A program made the position numbers and the translations under genes. A stretch of 64,000 bases of DNA from Diogma glabrata (Eukaryota; Arthropoda; Insecta; Diptera; Cylindrotomidae), in the NCBI GenBank assembly GCA_963693315.1, contig OY856188.1:62001-126000 (forward strand), in the 5' to 3' direction. Below the pieces are notes generated by a model. The model was not told the origin of the DNA and ran no database searches. It saw only the letters and a program-made list of their open reading frames with translations. Each line of letters opens with the position of its first letter. Position 1 is the first letter of the stretch. Shown here one piece after another: positions 21,990 through 32,930 of the stretch.

Positions 21990-22612
21990 ATTGAACTATT
22001 CTTTTATAAAAAAATCAAAATATAACGACGCAAAAGTTTATTGTATTACCAGTCGGAGTGAATTTGCAAATTAACAGTGGACATTATGATATTAAAAGAC
22101 ATATAGATACAGATAAACATAAAAAAGCGTTGCTTTAAGCCGCCAGCTCCAGTAGCATAAACAAGTTTTGTTGTTGTTTTGTTTTCTTGTTGTTATTTAA
22201 CATTGACAAAAAGTTAGTTGCAATTTGCGCTGATAGCACGAACACCAATTTTAGTGGTGTCACGTCAAGGGGTGAAAATTTAAAAGCAAGCTAAACGCGA
22301 ATTTGAACCAGAATGTATTGGGTATTGGATTCGCAGCCCATATTCTAAATAATGCAATAAGAAGTGCTGCTGATATTTAATGGCAGTGTTAAAAAATTTG
22401 GATATTTTACTGTCTTTACTGGTTTAAGTTGAAGGAGTTTTGCGGCAAAAGTAATGTCGAACATAACCAACTTATTGGATACAGTGAAACATCGCTGGCT
22501 GGCGGTAATTCCAGCATTAGAAAGAATTTTGAAAATGTACGAACCACTGTAAGCACATATCCTAACCGCGGTTGAAAAATGTCCAATTAAAATAAAAGAA
22601 TTTTTGAAGAGT
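21990..22612 (+). pseudogene. hAT-like transposase relic (N-terminal zinc finger and C-terminal block)
   Basis: Near 22022-22140 the plus strand encodes a degraded Cys2-His2-type finger with GHYDIKRHIDTDKHKKAL, the usual start of a family of hAT-like proteins. At 22461-22610 it encodes LLDTVKHRWLAVIPALERIL, then KMYEPL, EKCP and FF, the usual end. Stops interrupt both, and the middle is missing. The C-terminal block ends just where the LINE begins at 22616, so that LINE probably inserted into it. Confidence 0.55.
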
Positions 22613-22615
22613 TAA

Positions 22616-24148
22616 ATTGGTTGTTTTGAATTCTCTACTATCACTGATATCGATGTCGATTTTTATCTTAGTTCTATTAAAACTACTGCTTGTGGTGTTG
22701 ATGAGATTCCAATATTTTTCATAAAAATGCTTGGTTGTTTCATCATCCCATTTATCACTTATATTGTCAATAACTGTATTACACAGTCTTATTTCCCTGA
22801 GCATTGGAAATGTAGTATTATAAAACCTATCCCAAAAAAATCAAATCCAACTAATCTAGAAGACTTCAGGCCAATTAGCATTTTACCATCATTATCAAAA
22901 GTTTTGGAAAAAGTATTGAAAAACCAAATTCAAAGTTATGTTGATAATAATTCTCTTCTCTATAAATTTCAATCTGGGTTTAGAAATGGACTCAGTACTA
23001 ATTCAGCAATGCTTAAAGTTATTCATGATCTTTGCCTTGCCTTTGAAGAGAATAAAGTGTCAATAATTTGTTTCCTTGACTTCAAAAAAGCTTTTGATCT
23101 TGTTGATCATATGTCTCTTTTGTTGAAACTAAGAAATAAATTCAAATTCTCAATCAGATCTTGTAACTTTATTAAATCGTTTTTATCTAATCGCAAACAA
23201 CAAGTTTCTATTAATAATATTTTATCACATCAAGTTGAGATTAGCTCTGGTACTCCTCAAGGTGGCATTTTATCTGCTTTATTATTCACTATTTTTATTA
23301 ATGACCTTCCTGATTATGTTGACATCAATACCCATCTTTATGCGGATGACTCTCAGATTTATTGTTCTTTTCCGTTTGATCAATTTAATTTATGTGTTGA
23401 TAAAATGAATGCTTCTCTTTCTTCTATTTCTGATTGGACAAATTTGAATCATGTTTATGTTAACCCATTAAAATCACATGCTATGATTATTAGCAGAAAG
23501 AAAATTAATAATCCTCCTCCCATTTTATTTGATGGTAATGTCATTAATTATGTTGAAAAAACAAAATCATTAGGTTTAATTCTTAATTATGATCTCACTT
23601 TTGATGATCATGTTATTAAAATTTGTGGTGAAGTTAACAGTTGCTTAGGGATGCTTTATCAATCAGTTAGTTTCACACCTGTCAATTTACGTTTGAAACT
23701 TGTTAGAGCTTTAATAATACCCAAATTACTATATTGCTCAAATATTTTCCATAATTGTTCAAGAAAAAGTTGGGATTTACTAAATGTAACATTTAATAAC
23801 TGCGCAAGATATATATTTAATCGAAACAGATTTAGTTCAATTTCTACCTTTTCTTTTCAAATTTTAAATTGTTCTCTTGAAAATTATCTTAAACATCGTA
23901 CTTGTCTATTTTTGCATAATTTAATAAAATATAAATGTCCAGACTATCTTTATGAACTTCTCATTTTTCCAAGATTTCAACGAAATAAGTTACTGAAACT
24001 TCCAAACAGTTGCTTTTCTTCACAATTTAGATCATCGTTCTTTGTTGAGAGTATTAGATTGTGGAATAATCTTGAAGCAGGCATTAGAATTCTTGAATCA
24101 ACTTCTGACTTCAAGAGGAAATGCTTGCTTCATTTCTCCTCATGTTAA
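22616..24148 (+). CDS. LINE reverse transcriptase ORF, uninterrupted, 5'-truncated
   Basis: The frame is open from 22616 (first Met 22727) to TAA 24146-24148, making ~510 codons without a stop. RT motifs in order: KPIPKKSNP, DFRPISILPSLSKVLEKVL, FQSGFRNGLSTNSA, CFLDFKKAFDLVDH (motif A), SSGTPQGGILSALLF (motif B) and LYADDSQIY (catalytic YADD). The thumb/C-terminal region has LIIPKLLYCSNIF and FNNCARYIF. All three catalytic aspartates are present. The endonuclease and start of ORF2 are missing, so it cannot mobilise itself. A related C-terminal fragment is at 60049-60369. CR1/Jockey-like group; the exact clade was not determined. Confidence 0.88.
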   Translation: MGCFEFSTITDIDVDFYLSSIKTTACGVDEIPIFFIKMLGCFIIPFITYIVNNCITQSYFPEHWKCSIIKPIPKKSNPTNLEDFRPISILPSLSKVLEKVLKNQIQSYVDNNSLLYKFQSGFRNGLSTNSAMLKVIHDLCLAFEENKVSIICFLDFKKAFDLVDHMSLLLKLRNKFKFSIRSCNFIKSFLSNRKQQVSINNILSHQVEISSGTPQGGILSALLFTIFINDLPDYVDINTHLYADDSQIYCSFPFDQFNLCVDKMNASLSSISDWTNLNHVYVNPLKSHAMIISRKKINNPPPILFDGNVINYVEKTKSLGLILNYDLTFDDHVIKICGEVNSCLGMLYQSVSFTPVNLRLKLVRALIIPKLLYCSNIFHNCSRKSWDLLNVTFNNCARYIFNRNRFSSISTFSFQILNCSLENYLKHRTCLFLHNLIKYKCPDYLYELLIFPRFQRNKLLKLPNSCFSSQFRSSFFVESIRLWNNLEAGIRILESTSDFKRKCLLHFSSC

Positions 24149-24441
24149 GGGTTTGGTCATTGCACAGAAGTGATAATCAATAAGTTTAGGCTTTTTGAAC
24201 TCAAATTGCTATTTATTAAAGAAAGCAGTTCATTAATGTCACCAGATTGTTTTTGTAACATTTTCAATAATTCTTTATTTTCACAATTATTTAATTCTTT
24301 TTTTTTTTTTTTTATTAATTAATCAATGAATAATTAATATTTTAATATTAAACTCAGTTCACGATAAACTTATGTTTAAAAAGGAATTCCTTATGTGAAA
24401 CTGCACTGTATGAATAAATAAATAAATAAATAAATAAATAG
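24149..24441 (+). mobile_element. 3' UTR and ATAA-repeat tail of the LINE
   Basis: About 260 bp of AT-rich UTR, including a 16-nt T run at 24297-24312, ends in a (ATAA)n tail at 24412-24441. Short microsatellite tails instead of polyA are usual for some CR1-like LINEs. Confidence 0.65.
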
Positions 24442-24472
24442 TAAACAAATAGTAAAGGAAAGCATTAAAGTC

Positions 24473-25188
24473 GATTAACTGTGAGGAATACCTTATATAC
24501 GTTATACCATGATGCTAAATCATTTAAATACTGGGCATGGTGGGCACCTAGCCACACAGGAATACAAGGAAATGCTATCGCTGACGCTTTAGCAAAGCAA
24601 GGTGCCAATAAAAAATTTGTTGGACCGGAACCATGCTTTGGAATGGCCAAGAGTTCGCTCAAAAGCACAATCCAAACAATGGAACAAGAACAAAATGCTA
24701 AATTATGGAAAAGCAGAGAGGGACTAGTACACTCCAAGAAGTTTCTAGGTAACCTCCCTGTTTCACCCTTAAAAACAATCGACTTAAACAGAGAGTCTCT
24801 AAGAATTTTAACGTGGTGCGTTACTGGACATGGTCCTTTAAACCACCATCTTAACAAAATAGGCCTTGTTGTTTCCGACAGGTGCAGATTCTGCTACTCG
24901 GATGCGGAAACGATGGAACACGTCATCTGCAGCTGTCCTGAACTCTCTGGGCACAGATACAACCAACTTGGTCATAGAAGACTAACACTTCCATTACCAC
25001 AAAACGTCACTCCAATTGAGCTAATTAATTTTATTAAAAGTCTCAACTTGGATGACAGAATACAAGCAGTAACGGCACAGACGACGACTGACTAATAACA
25101 AAATCAGGGTAAGCACAATAGACCTTCAGGTCGCAGTGCTACTTGAACTGTAAGTCTCAAGGCCCTCCAATAAAAAAAAAAAAAAAAT
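24473..25188 (+). pseudogene. LOA/R1-like LINE tail: RNase H and terminal zinc knuckle
   Basis: The ORF 24481-25095 carries the end of a LINE RNase H domain (WAPSHTGIQGNAIADALAKQ, with the conserved His and Asp). The usual C-terminal knuckle follows (CRFCYSDAETMEHVICSCPE). The 3' UTR (AATAGACCTTCAGGTCGCAG) ends in AATAAAAAA and polyA at about 25171-25186. The RT is missing, so this is a 5'-truncated insertion of ~700 bp. The ORF itself is intact. It may be the same family as element A, but the regions present do not overlap, so this is inference. Confidence 0.8.
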
Positions 25189-25396
25189 TTAAATACAATT
25201 ATTTAAAATGGCGGTGAATAAGTAAGTCTCAAAGAATTAAGAGAATAGAGGAAGTGAAATTGATTTTAAAAGTTGAAGAAATTTTTGCACACCAATAAAT
25301 TGTTAATAACACACTTGAGTTTTAGTAGAGGCGCGTAAATATTTCTATTATTGCATTGAATTCCAAATTTAAGCGTATTTTTGCCCCCAGAATTAG

Positions 25397-26164
25397 TTAG
25401 GGTCGCCACTTTTTTTCTAAGTAAAATCAGTACAAAATTTTAAGAGTTAAAATATGTTGTATCCTTAGTCTCCTTAGTCTCACCTATGTCTCTTCTTAAT
25501 TTTGTTGAGACCAACATCAGTATTTTGTGAAATAAAACTTTCCGCCACGATTCCTTGGGAAAACGCAGAGTTAGAATTTTGATCTATTTTCCGTGGGTGA
25601 CTCCACATTTTAAAAATAAAAGTATTTTTTCTATGATAGCTAGATAAATAATGAAAAGTTTATTTTCAAGTAGGCTAAATCCCCTCTGAAAATTGGGTTT
25701 TTAAAAATAATAACAAAATGTAGTTGCTATGGTATATCTTCAAATAATTTTACACAGTTTTTAAAACACAGCAACCATGAAAAAATAGAATATGAATTTT
25801 GAATGTATTTTTGTCGATTTCTTATTTAATAATTTCTAATAATAATTATATAATACTATCATAGAAAAGTTTGTATTTCCTACGCGATAAACATTTTACG
25901 TTCATGAAATTGCCCCCCCACTCGACGGTAGTATGCCTTTCATATCTTGTAGCAAAATGTACTATTTTTTAAATAATTTTTATTACAAGTTTATTCCAAA
26001 CGACGACACATTGTTTTATTTCCTTATTTAAATTGAAGTTTAAAGTAAAATTTAACAATTTTCTTAAAAATCAGTACTTTCAGTACATAATTTTAAAAAT
26101 CAGTAAAAATCTGGTAGAAAATCAGTACTGTACTGATAAATTCAGTACGAATGGTCACTCTAAA
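25397..26164. mobile_element. hAT-like non-autonomous element (TAGGGTCGCC / GGTCACTCTA ends)
   Basis: The left end TAGGGTCGCCACTT and right end (reverse complement TAGAGTGACCATTC) are imperfect inverted repeats. Both are followed by CAGTAC repeats. TAGGGTGACCA-like ends are common in hAT MITEs. The flanks GAATTAGT and AAATAAGT match in 6 of 8 positions, a possible eroded target duplication. The interior contains the dispersed repeat at 25725-25935. Confidence 0.4.
25725..25935 (-). repeat. Dispersed repeat (GTAGGAAATACAA family), copy 1
   Basis: Reverse copy of sequences at 30600-30885 and 33045-33355. Shared landmarks are CAACCATGAAAAAATAGAATATGAATT and ACGTTCATGAAATTGCCCC. No coding potential. 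Confidence 0.6.
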
Positions 26165-26756
26165 ATAAGTATCATTTAACATATCGATTCTAGCGCATCT
26201 CTTAGATGTATTAAGGAAGAGATATCTCTTAAAGTTAAGAGATTTCGCTTATTTTGCGATTCCCGACATTTCTTTGTTAATACATTCTATTCAAAAATCT
26301 CTTAAGTTAAAAATACCATTCAAATAGGTAGTATTAACAAAGCATCATTATTATTTTGACGTTTGTTGAACATCGTAATTGAAATTTTTAAGTTGTTTGC
26401 CAAAATTATCAATAATTATACATAATTTATTAAATATTATACATAATTTATTAAATTTATAGTTTTTCCAAAAATTTTAACACCATGTTTGTACTTTAAT
26501 AAAACTTCTAGTGCTATAATATTATTTTTTTACTGATTATTTCCTTCGGATTGTGAATATGGATGATTTATTACGATTGTTGACGCTTTTACGTTAATCC
26601 TACCATTGCTGCCTCACCACCTCCAGTTAGCAATAGATCCTATTTTATCTTTCGGGCTTGCGATTTTAATTGGTATTTCCAATGAATGATTTAGCGACTA
26701 GAACAACAACATAAAATTAAAATAAATATTACAATAACACCAGTCCAACACATAAA

Positions 26757-28524
26757 ATGTAACACAAATTCTGACTTCTGTTTCTGGAAGTATCCACCCA
26801 AACTAGCAAAACTGTATTTGGGTTTTGATAGTTTGTATCGATTTTCTGTTTTATGACGTCATCAATTTTATGCTCGAACCAAAGTTCATACGGCCATATA
26901 TCGTAAAGTATTGAAAGTTTCTCAATGTAATCTGTAGACGAAATGTTCTTCATACCAAAATACACCACTTTTGTGAACATGTCGAGGTCAGATTTTTACT
27001 CTTTCAGTGTGTTTTTAGTGCAGAAAGCCCTAAAAAATGTCATTTTCTCAAATTAGCGACCATAACTCACCAACCGTGTTTATTTTAGCATAACTGTTTT
27101 CGACAATAATATTCTCCTCATCCACACGAGTAACTTTGCTGCACATTGCAATAACCTACAATCGATCCTTAATTTGTTCTAGCCGTTGTGAGTAATTTCG
27201 CAACCAACGAGTACATTTTACACCAAAATTTCAGATTTCATAAAAAAATATGTCTTTGTGTTAAAGTTTATTTTGCAAATTCGTATATGTACATTTTATA
27301 GAGCTATGGTAAATTCTAAATTTAAAAAAAGGCAAAAAGTGTTTTTAATTTTAAATTCAAATTTGATTTTTAATTTTAAATTAAAATTTTAATTTTAAAT
27401 TTAATTTTAAATTTGATTTTTAATTTTAGATTTAATTTGTAATTTTAAATTTGATTTTGTTTTAAAATTAAAAATCAAATTTAAAATTAAAAATTAAATT
27501 TTAATTTTGATCTTAATTTTAAATTTAATTTTTAATTCTTAATTTTGAATTTCAATTTTAATTTTAAATTTAGTTTTAAATTTTCAACTTTAAATTTGAT
27601 TTTTAATTTTAAATTGAAATTCTAACTTTAAATTTAATTTTTAACTTGATTTTTATATTTAGATTTAATTTTAAATTTGATTTAAAAAAAAACAAATTAA
27701 ATTAAATTTAAAATTAAAAATCGAATTTAAATTTTAAATTTTTAATTTTAAATTTGATTTTTAATTTTAAATCAAAATCAAATTTAAAATTAAAAATTAA
27801 ATCTAAAATTAAAAATCAAATTTAAAATTAAATTCAAAATTAAAATTTTACTTTAAAATTAAAAATCAAATTTAAATTTAAAATTAAAAATCAAATTTAA
27901 AATTAATCGATTAAAAACGCTTTTTGCCTTTTTTAAATCTTGAATTTTCCATAGCTCTATAAAATGTACGTATACGAATTTGCAAAAATGCGTATGCGAA
28001 TTAATAAACTTTAACACAAAAAAAGACATTTTTTTATGCAAACGTAAATTTTGGTGTGAAATGTACTATTTGGTTGCGAAATTACTCACAACGGCTAGAA
28101 CAATTTAAGAATCGATTGTAGGTTATTGCAATGTGCAGCAAAGTTACTCGTGTGAATGCGGAGAATATTATTCTCGAAGACAGTTATGCTAAAATATACA
28201 CGGTTTGTGAGTTATGGTCGCAAATCTGAGAAAATGACATTTTTTAGGGCTTTCTGCACTAAAAGCACACCGAAAGAGTAAAAATCTGACCTCGACATGT
28301 TCACAAAAGTGGTGTATTTTGGCATGAAGAAATTTCGTCTAAAGATTGCATTGAGAAATTCTCAATACTTTACGATATATAGCCGTGCAAAACCAAAGTT
28401 CGAGCACAAAATTGATGACGTCATAAAACAGAAAATCGATACAAACTATCAAAACCCAAATAGGGTTTTGCTAGTTTAGGTAGAAACTTCCAGGAACGGA
28501 AGTCAGAATTTGTGTTACATTCGA
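26757..28524. mobile_element. 1.77 kb foldback element with ~590-bp arms and low-complexity core
   Basis: The left arm (about 26757-27335) and right arm (about 27905-28524) are inverted copies with high identity. The outer ends are TAACACAAATTCTGACTTC and GAAGTCAGAATTTGTGTTA. The middle (27340-27900) consists almost only of AAATTTAAAATTAAAAAT-type units on both strands. The same 83/60-residue ORF (MFTKVVYFGMK...) appears once in each arm (26729-26980 minus, 28297-28479 plus). These are mirror copies of arm sequence rather than two genes. Confidence 0.75.
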
Positions 28525-28804
28525 TAACCTCAAAAATGTTGCACTGTGTAATTGTATACATATATTACGAATTGAAACTTACTAATTTCCATTCCTTTGA
28601 ACTCTTTGCTGGACCTCTACACATATTTAATTTTTCTTCCAAATCGGCCCACTTTTCTTCTAGGTAATTAGTATTTTCCGATGTGTTTTACCTGCTTTAA
28701 ACTGTGGATTTTTCTTAAGAACGCTTAAATAGGTTTCCATTTGCTCAACACTTGTAAATTGCTTTCGTTTGTTCTCGATTTTATAATTAACATAAACTCA
28801 TTTC

Positions 28805-29340
28805 AACTCATTTCAAAAAATTATGAGAATTTATCAACAAACGAGGGGAATTCGTTTAGAAATTTTTTTGTCAGTTTTTATTTCTTTATATATTTTTTAT
28901 GAATTATACGTTGGCCTACTGTGATATCAGTTAATTATTCCAAAAATAGACTGATAATTTTTTGCCTTAGTTTTATTTTAATTTAACCCAATGAAATTCT
29001 CTAAAATGTAATGACATCATTCAATTTCACCAATAACATTTGAATTTTACTAATAAAAAAATAGTTATACGTCTTGCCTACTGGGATATTAAAAATTATC
29101 AGCCTAATTTTGAAATAATTAACCGATATCAAAATAGGCCAACGTATAATTCATAAAAAATATATAAAGAAATGAAAAATGGCAAAAAATTTTCTAAACG
29201 AATTCTCCTCGTTCGTTGATAAATTCTCATAATTTTTTGAAAAATTCCTCAAGCAAGTGGTATTGATAAAATTATTTCGAATTATCACCGCCCTTGGGAA
29301 ATTACAACTGATAATTTTTAAAATTATTCAAGTTGTGTTT
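28805..29340. repeat. Inverted pair of a dispersed ~230-bp repeat
   Basis: The left half (28815-28985, AAAAATTATGAGAATTTATC...GAATTATACGTTGGCCTACT) is mirrored by the right half (29060-29340). The same sequence occurs twice in tandem at 48600-49145. It contains TTTATGAATTATACGTTGGCC in every copy. Confidence 0.65.
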
Positions 29341-29595
29341 CGTAAGTATTATTATATGGGAAAGAAATGAATATCAGATTTTTGTATCTTTATATGAGAA
29401 AGAAATGAAAAAAAGGAACTCAAACTTCCAAACTTCCTTCAAAATTACTGTAAATAAATTAAAATTAAGTGAATTTGTAGCTTAAAATAATAACATACCA
29501 AATAAGAGGAACAAAAAACATAACATATGTTTTAGCACTTGTTTTATACGCACGTTATAAATTTTAAAAATAAAAGATTAAATTTTATTTCTATG

Positions 29596-29640
29596 ATCAC
29601 TCAACATATTTCGTCTTTTTAGGACATCCTCAGGAGTATT
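29596..29640 (-). ncRNA. Minimal hammerhead ribozyme motif (palindrome, left arm)
   Basis: Minus strand: stem I strand AATACTC, CTGAGGA core, stem II GTC/GAC with a CTAAAAA loop, GAAA, a tiny stem III (TATGTT), and stem I strand GAGTGAT. One stem I pair is mismatched compared with the other arm. Confidence 0.58.
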
Positions 29641-29654
29641 GATTAGGAGTAAAA

Positions 29655-29699
29655 ATTACTCCTGAGGATGTCCTAAAAAGACGAAATATATTGAGTGAT
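29655..29699 (+). ncRNA. Minimal hammerhead ribozyme motif (palindrome, right arm)
   Basis: Stem I is ATTACTC (29655-29661) paired with GAGTGAT (29693-29699), seven pairs including one G-U. The core is CTGAGGA (29662-29668), stem II GTC/GAC with loop CTAAAAA, then GAAA (29683-29686). Stem III is reduced to A-T pairs around TATA. This matches the minimal Penelope-type hammerhead layout. Confidence 0.62.
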
Positions 29700-29780
29700 C
29701 ATAGAAATAAAATTTAATCTTTTATTTTTATTAAAATTTATATTAACGTGCGTATAAAACAAGTGCTAAACAAATATGTT

Positions 29781-30599
29781 ATTCAACGAATTACGCCAAG
29801 AGCCTACGGCAAAAAGTGTAAACTATAAAAAACATAAAATTATAATAGAACACAATAGAAAAATAGTCGTTTTTTTCAGATTTTTATGCAGAACCATGAA
29901 GATTCAGATTTTTATGCAGGGCCAACCATGAAAATTGGACTGCTCTAAAGCTCTTTTATTAATGAACAATTTTAAACTTAAATGTAAAAATATTTTAATA
30001 AATTAACATCTATTTAATTTGTATAATAATACATTACAGTGATACAGTGGTATTTAAAAAATAAAGTATGGGTTTTGTTGCAAATCAAAAAAAAAACTAA
30101 TTAATTTGACCGTGCTAATAATTTAATATACAATTTCATTTCACCACTTTTGGACTAATCCTTCATGTTTTTTATATGCTATATTGATCAAAAAAGATGT
30201 TAGGATGTAAAAGTGTATATGGGTCATTCATTCTTTTCAACTCGGCCACCGGCTTTGTCTAAAAATGATTGCAACTAATATAACCTTACAGGTCTTGTTT
30301 TTTAGCTTAAATGATTTAAAAAAAAAATAGAATTAAAAGTGCTAGGTCGGTTTGTGCTGAACAAGATCAAGCAAGAAAAATTTAAAAAAGGAAAATGCAC
30401 GTTTTTTAACTTTTAACATCGGTATCGGATTCTACGTCAAAAATACATAAATTTAGTCCTATACATTTTTTTGGAGAAGCTTTTATCTTAAAGAAAATAA
30501 AAATTTTGCAAACTTATGAAAACATTTAGAAAGCTGCGTTTTCTAAGCAAGCTTTTCATTTTTTAGAAATTCTGACAACAAATTCTAATTTCACGGAAA
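29781..30599. other. AT-rich stretch without recognised genes
   Basis: A short duplicated phrase (CAGATTTTTATGCAG, about 29878-29920) and an otherwise plain AT-rich sequence. No ORF of note. Confidence 0.35.
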
Positions 30600-30885
30600 A
30601 TTTTATTTAAGAAAATAGTATATTTTACTACAAGAGATGAAAACGTTGCCTTTTCTTGAGTGAAAATTTGTTTACGTCTCGCGTTAGCGTCGAGTGGGGC
30701 AATTTCACGAACGTAAAATGTTTTTATCTCGCGTAGGAAATACAATTTTTTCTATAATAGTAAAATATAAACGATATTTATTAGAAATCGACAAAATAAC
30801 ATTCAAAATTCATATTCTATTTTTTCATGGTTGCTGTGTTTTAAAAACTTTGTAAAATTATATGAAAATACCATAGGGAACGTGC
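30600..30885 (+). repeat. Dispersed repeat (GTAGGAAATACAA family), copy 2
   Basis: About 280 bp (AAATAGTATATTTTACTACAAGAG ... ATACCATAG) matching 33045-33355 in the same direction. The two copies bracket the hammerhead repeat array. Confidence 0.65.
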
Positions 30886-31608
30886 GTATCTGATTGTTAC
30901 GCGCCAAGTATTGAGTATACAAACTTTTGGTTCTATTTGAAATTAGTTTGACGTTTGTCATTTAATATAAATTAAATCAAATCGTACTTTTTCCTTAATA
31001 TTATTAAAATGAGCAAAAATCTCCGTTCCTACTGCGTAAACTTTAATAAATATTTATCTATATATTGTATAAATTATATTGTATAAATTATCGCATAATT
31101 AGTACCTAATTTACGTTGTTTTCTTTTAAATACTTTGACAAATAACAAAACAATCGAGTAATTTGAACGGAATACTAGATCATAAAATTTGTTTAACGTG
31201 TAATTGGTTGAAAAAAGAGCCAATATTTACAGACCCCAACACTTAAAGCGCGACGGTCGAATCAAATAGCAATGCACGATCCCTATATCAACTACAATTT
31301 GTTATTATTATTATAGGTTTATATTCGCTTTTAATCCGACAGGGATCATTTTTAAGAGACAGTTAATTTCTTTTAACCTCACTATTTGTGATTTTCGAAA
31401 GTTAATAGGTATATTTTATCCCATACTATCCTAAGTCACGTGTGAAAGTTATTATTGACTGTTACCAATCAATTTGAAATCAATTTTACGACATAATGTC
31501 AAAGTAAATTAGAGAATAGTATGAATTTTTCAATTCGAAATCAGTTTTTAGGTTTATCTAAATAAACCTTATAGCGATTTGTTAATAAAAACAACTTTTA
31601 TCTCTGAA

Positions 31609-31679
31609 CGTGTTTCGGTTAGGATTCGAACTCAGAACCTCATCAGTACCAACTGAGTTTGAATCTTTTGGTAGACACG
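31609..31679 (-). ncRNA. Type III hammerhead ribozyme, copy 1
   Basis: In minus sense: stem III strand CGTGT with GTC cleavage triplet, stem I TACCA/TGGTA closing a 17-nt loop, core CTGATGA, stem II GGTT/AACC, GAAA, then stem III strand ACACG (sharing the A of GAAA). All core nucleotides known to be needed are present. 71 nt long. Confidence 0.85.
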
Positions 31680-31888
31680 CTATCAACTGCCCCACGGCGT
31701 CGACATTAGAAACATTTTTAATTACGATGTTGTATCTCTTTTTTCCTTAGTGAAACTATGTAGCCAGTGAACTATAACTACACATGTAGCCAATGAAGTA
31801 TGACAAAAAGTTTTTCACTAAGGAAAAAAGAGATACAACATCGTAATTAAAAATGTTTCTAATGTCGACGCCGTGGGGCAGTTGATAG

Positions 31889-31959
31889 CGTGTCTACCAA
31901 AAGATTCAAACTTAGTTGGTACTGATGAGGTTCTGAGTTCGAATCCTAACCGAAACACG
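31889..31959 (+). ncRNA. Type III hammerhead ribozyme, copy 2
   Basis: CGTGTC at 31889-31894 gives stem III and the cleavage site after C31894. Stem I is TACCA (31895-31899) with TGGTA (31917-31921). The core CTGATGA starts at 31922. Stem II GGTT/AACC encloses a loop with a partly paired GTTCGAAT centre. GAAA is followed by CACG, pairing back to CGTG. The layout is complete. Confidence 0.87.
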
Positions 31960-32375
31960 TTCAGAGATAAAAGTTGTTTTTATTAACAAATAACTATAAG
32001 GTTTATTCAGATAAACCCAAAAACTGATTTCGAATTGAAAAATTCATACTATTTACTAATTTACTTTGACATTATGTCGTAAAATTGATTTCAAATTGAT
32101 TGGTAACAGTCAATAATAACTCCACACGTGACTTAGGATAGTATGGATAAAATATATACCTACTAACTTTCGAAAATCACAAATAGTGAGGTTAAAAGAA
32201 ATTAACTGTCTCTTAAAAATGATCCCTGTCGGGTTAAAAGCGAATATAAACCTATATAATAATACTAACTATGTAGCCAGTGAAGTATGACAAAAAGTTT
32301 TTCACTAAGGAAAAAAGAGATACAACATCGTAATTAAAAATGTTTCTAATGTCGACGCCGTGGGGCAGTTGATAG

Positions 32376-32446
32376 CGTGTCTACCAAAAGATTCAAACTT
32401 AGTTGGTATTGATGAGGTTCTGAGTTCGAATCCTAGCCGAAACACG
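32376..32446 (+). ncRNA. Type III hammerhead ribozyme, copy 3 (core mutated)
   Basis: All three stems are kept, but the first core position is T at 32409 (TTGATGA instead of CTGATGA). This breaks the conserved C3-G8 pair, so strong loss of activity is expected. Stem II reads GGTT/AGCC, a G-U wobble in place of a Watson-Crick pair. Confidence 0.78.
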
Positions 32447-32859
32447 TTCAGAGATAAAAGTTGTTTTTATTAACAAATAACTATAAGGTTTATTCAGATA
32501 AACCCAAAAACTGATTTCGAATTGAAAAATTCATACTATTTACTAATTTACTTTGACATTATGTCGTAAAATTGATTTCAAATTGATTGGTAACAGTCAA
32601 TAATAACTGCACACGTGACTTAGGATAGTATGGGATAAAATATACACCTACTAACTTTCGCAAATCACAAATAGTGAGGTTAAAAGAAATTAACTGTCTC
32701 TTAAAAATGATCCCTGTCGGGTTAAAAGCGAATATAAACCTATATAATAATACTATGTAGCCAGTGAAGCATGACAAAAAGTTTTTCACTAAGGAAAAAA
32801 GAGATACAACATCGTAATTAAAAATGTTTCTAATATCGACGCCGTGGGGCAGTTGATAG

Positions 32860-32930
32860 CGTGTCTACCAAAAGATTCAAACTCAGTTGGTACTGATGAG
32901 GTTCTGAGTTCGAATCCTAGCCGAAACACG
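32860..32930 (+). ncRNA. Type III hammerhead ribozyme, copy 4
   Basis: Core CTGATGA and GAAA intact. Stems III (CGTGT/ACACG) and I (TACCA/TGGTA) are perfect. Stem II is GGTT/AGCC with one wobble. The copy lies in the truncated last unit. Confidence 0.85.

Larger units (their letters stand above)
29522..29780. repeat. Near-perfect palindrome carrying two hammerhead motifs
   Basis: Arms of ~120 bp (ATATGTTTTAGCACTTGTTT... and its complement) meet at a short centre near 29645. It looks like two pLTR ends of a Penelope-like element joined head to head. No RT is nearby. Confidence 0.72.

Noticed and set aside
26729..28479. Two related small proteins (MFTKVVYFGMK...)
   Set aside because: They are the same arm sequence of a foldback element read on opposite strands, with different ends.
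31850..31965. tRNA-like A/B box (GAGTTCGAATCC) suggesting a tRNA gene or tRNA-derived SINE
   Set aside because: The B-box-like word lies in the loop of hammerhead stem II and no acceptor or anticodon stem forms. The hammerhead fold explains all conserved parts.
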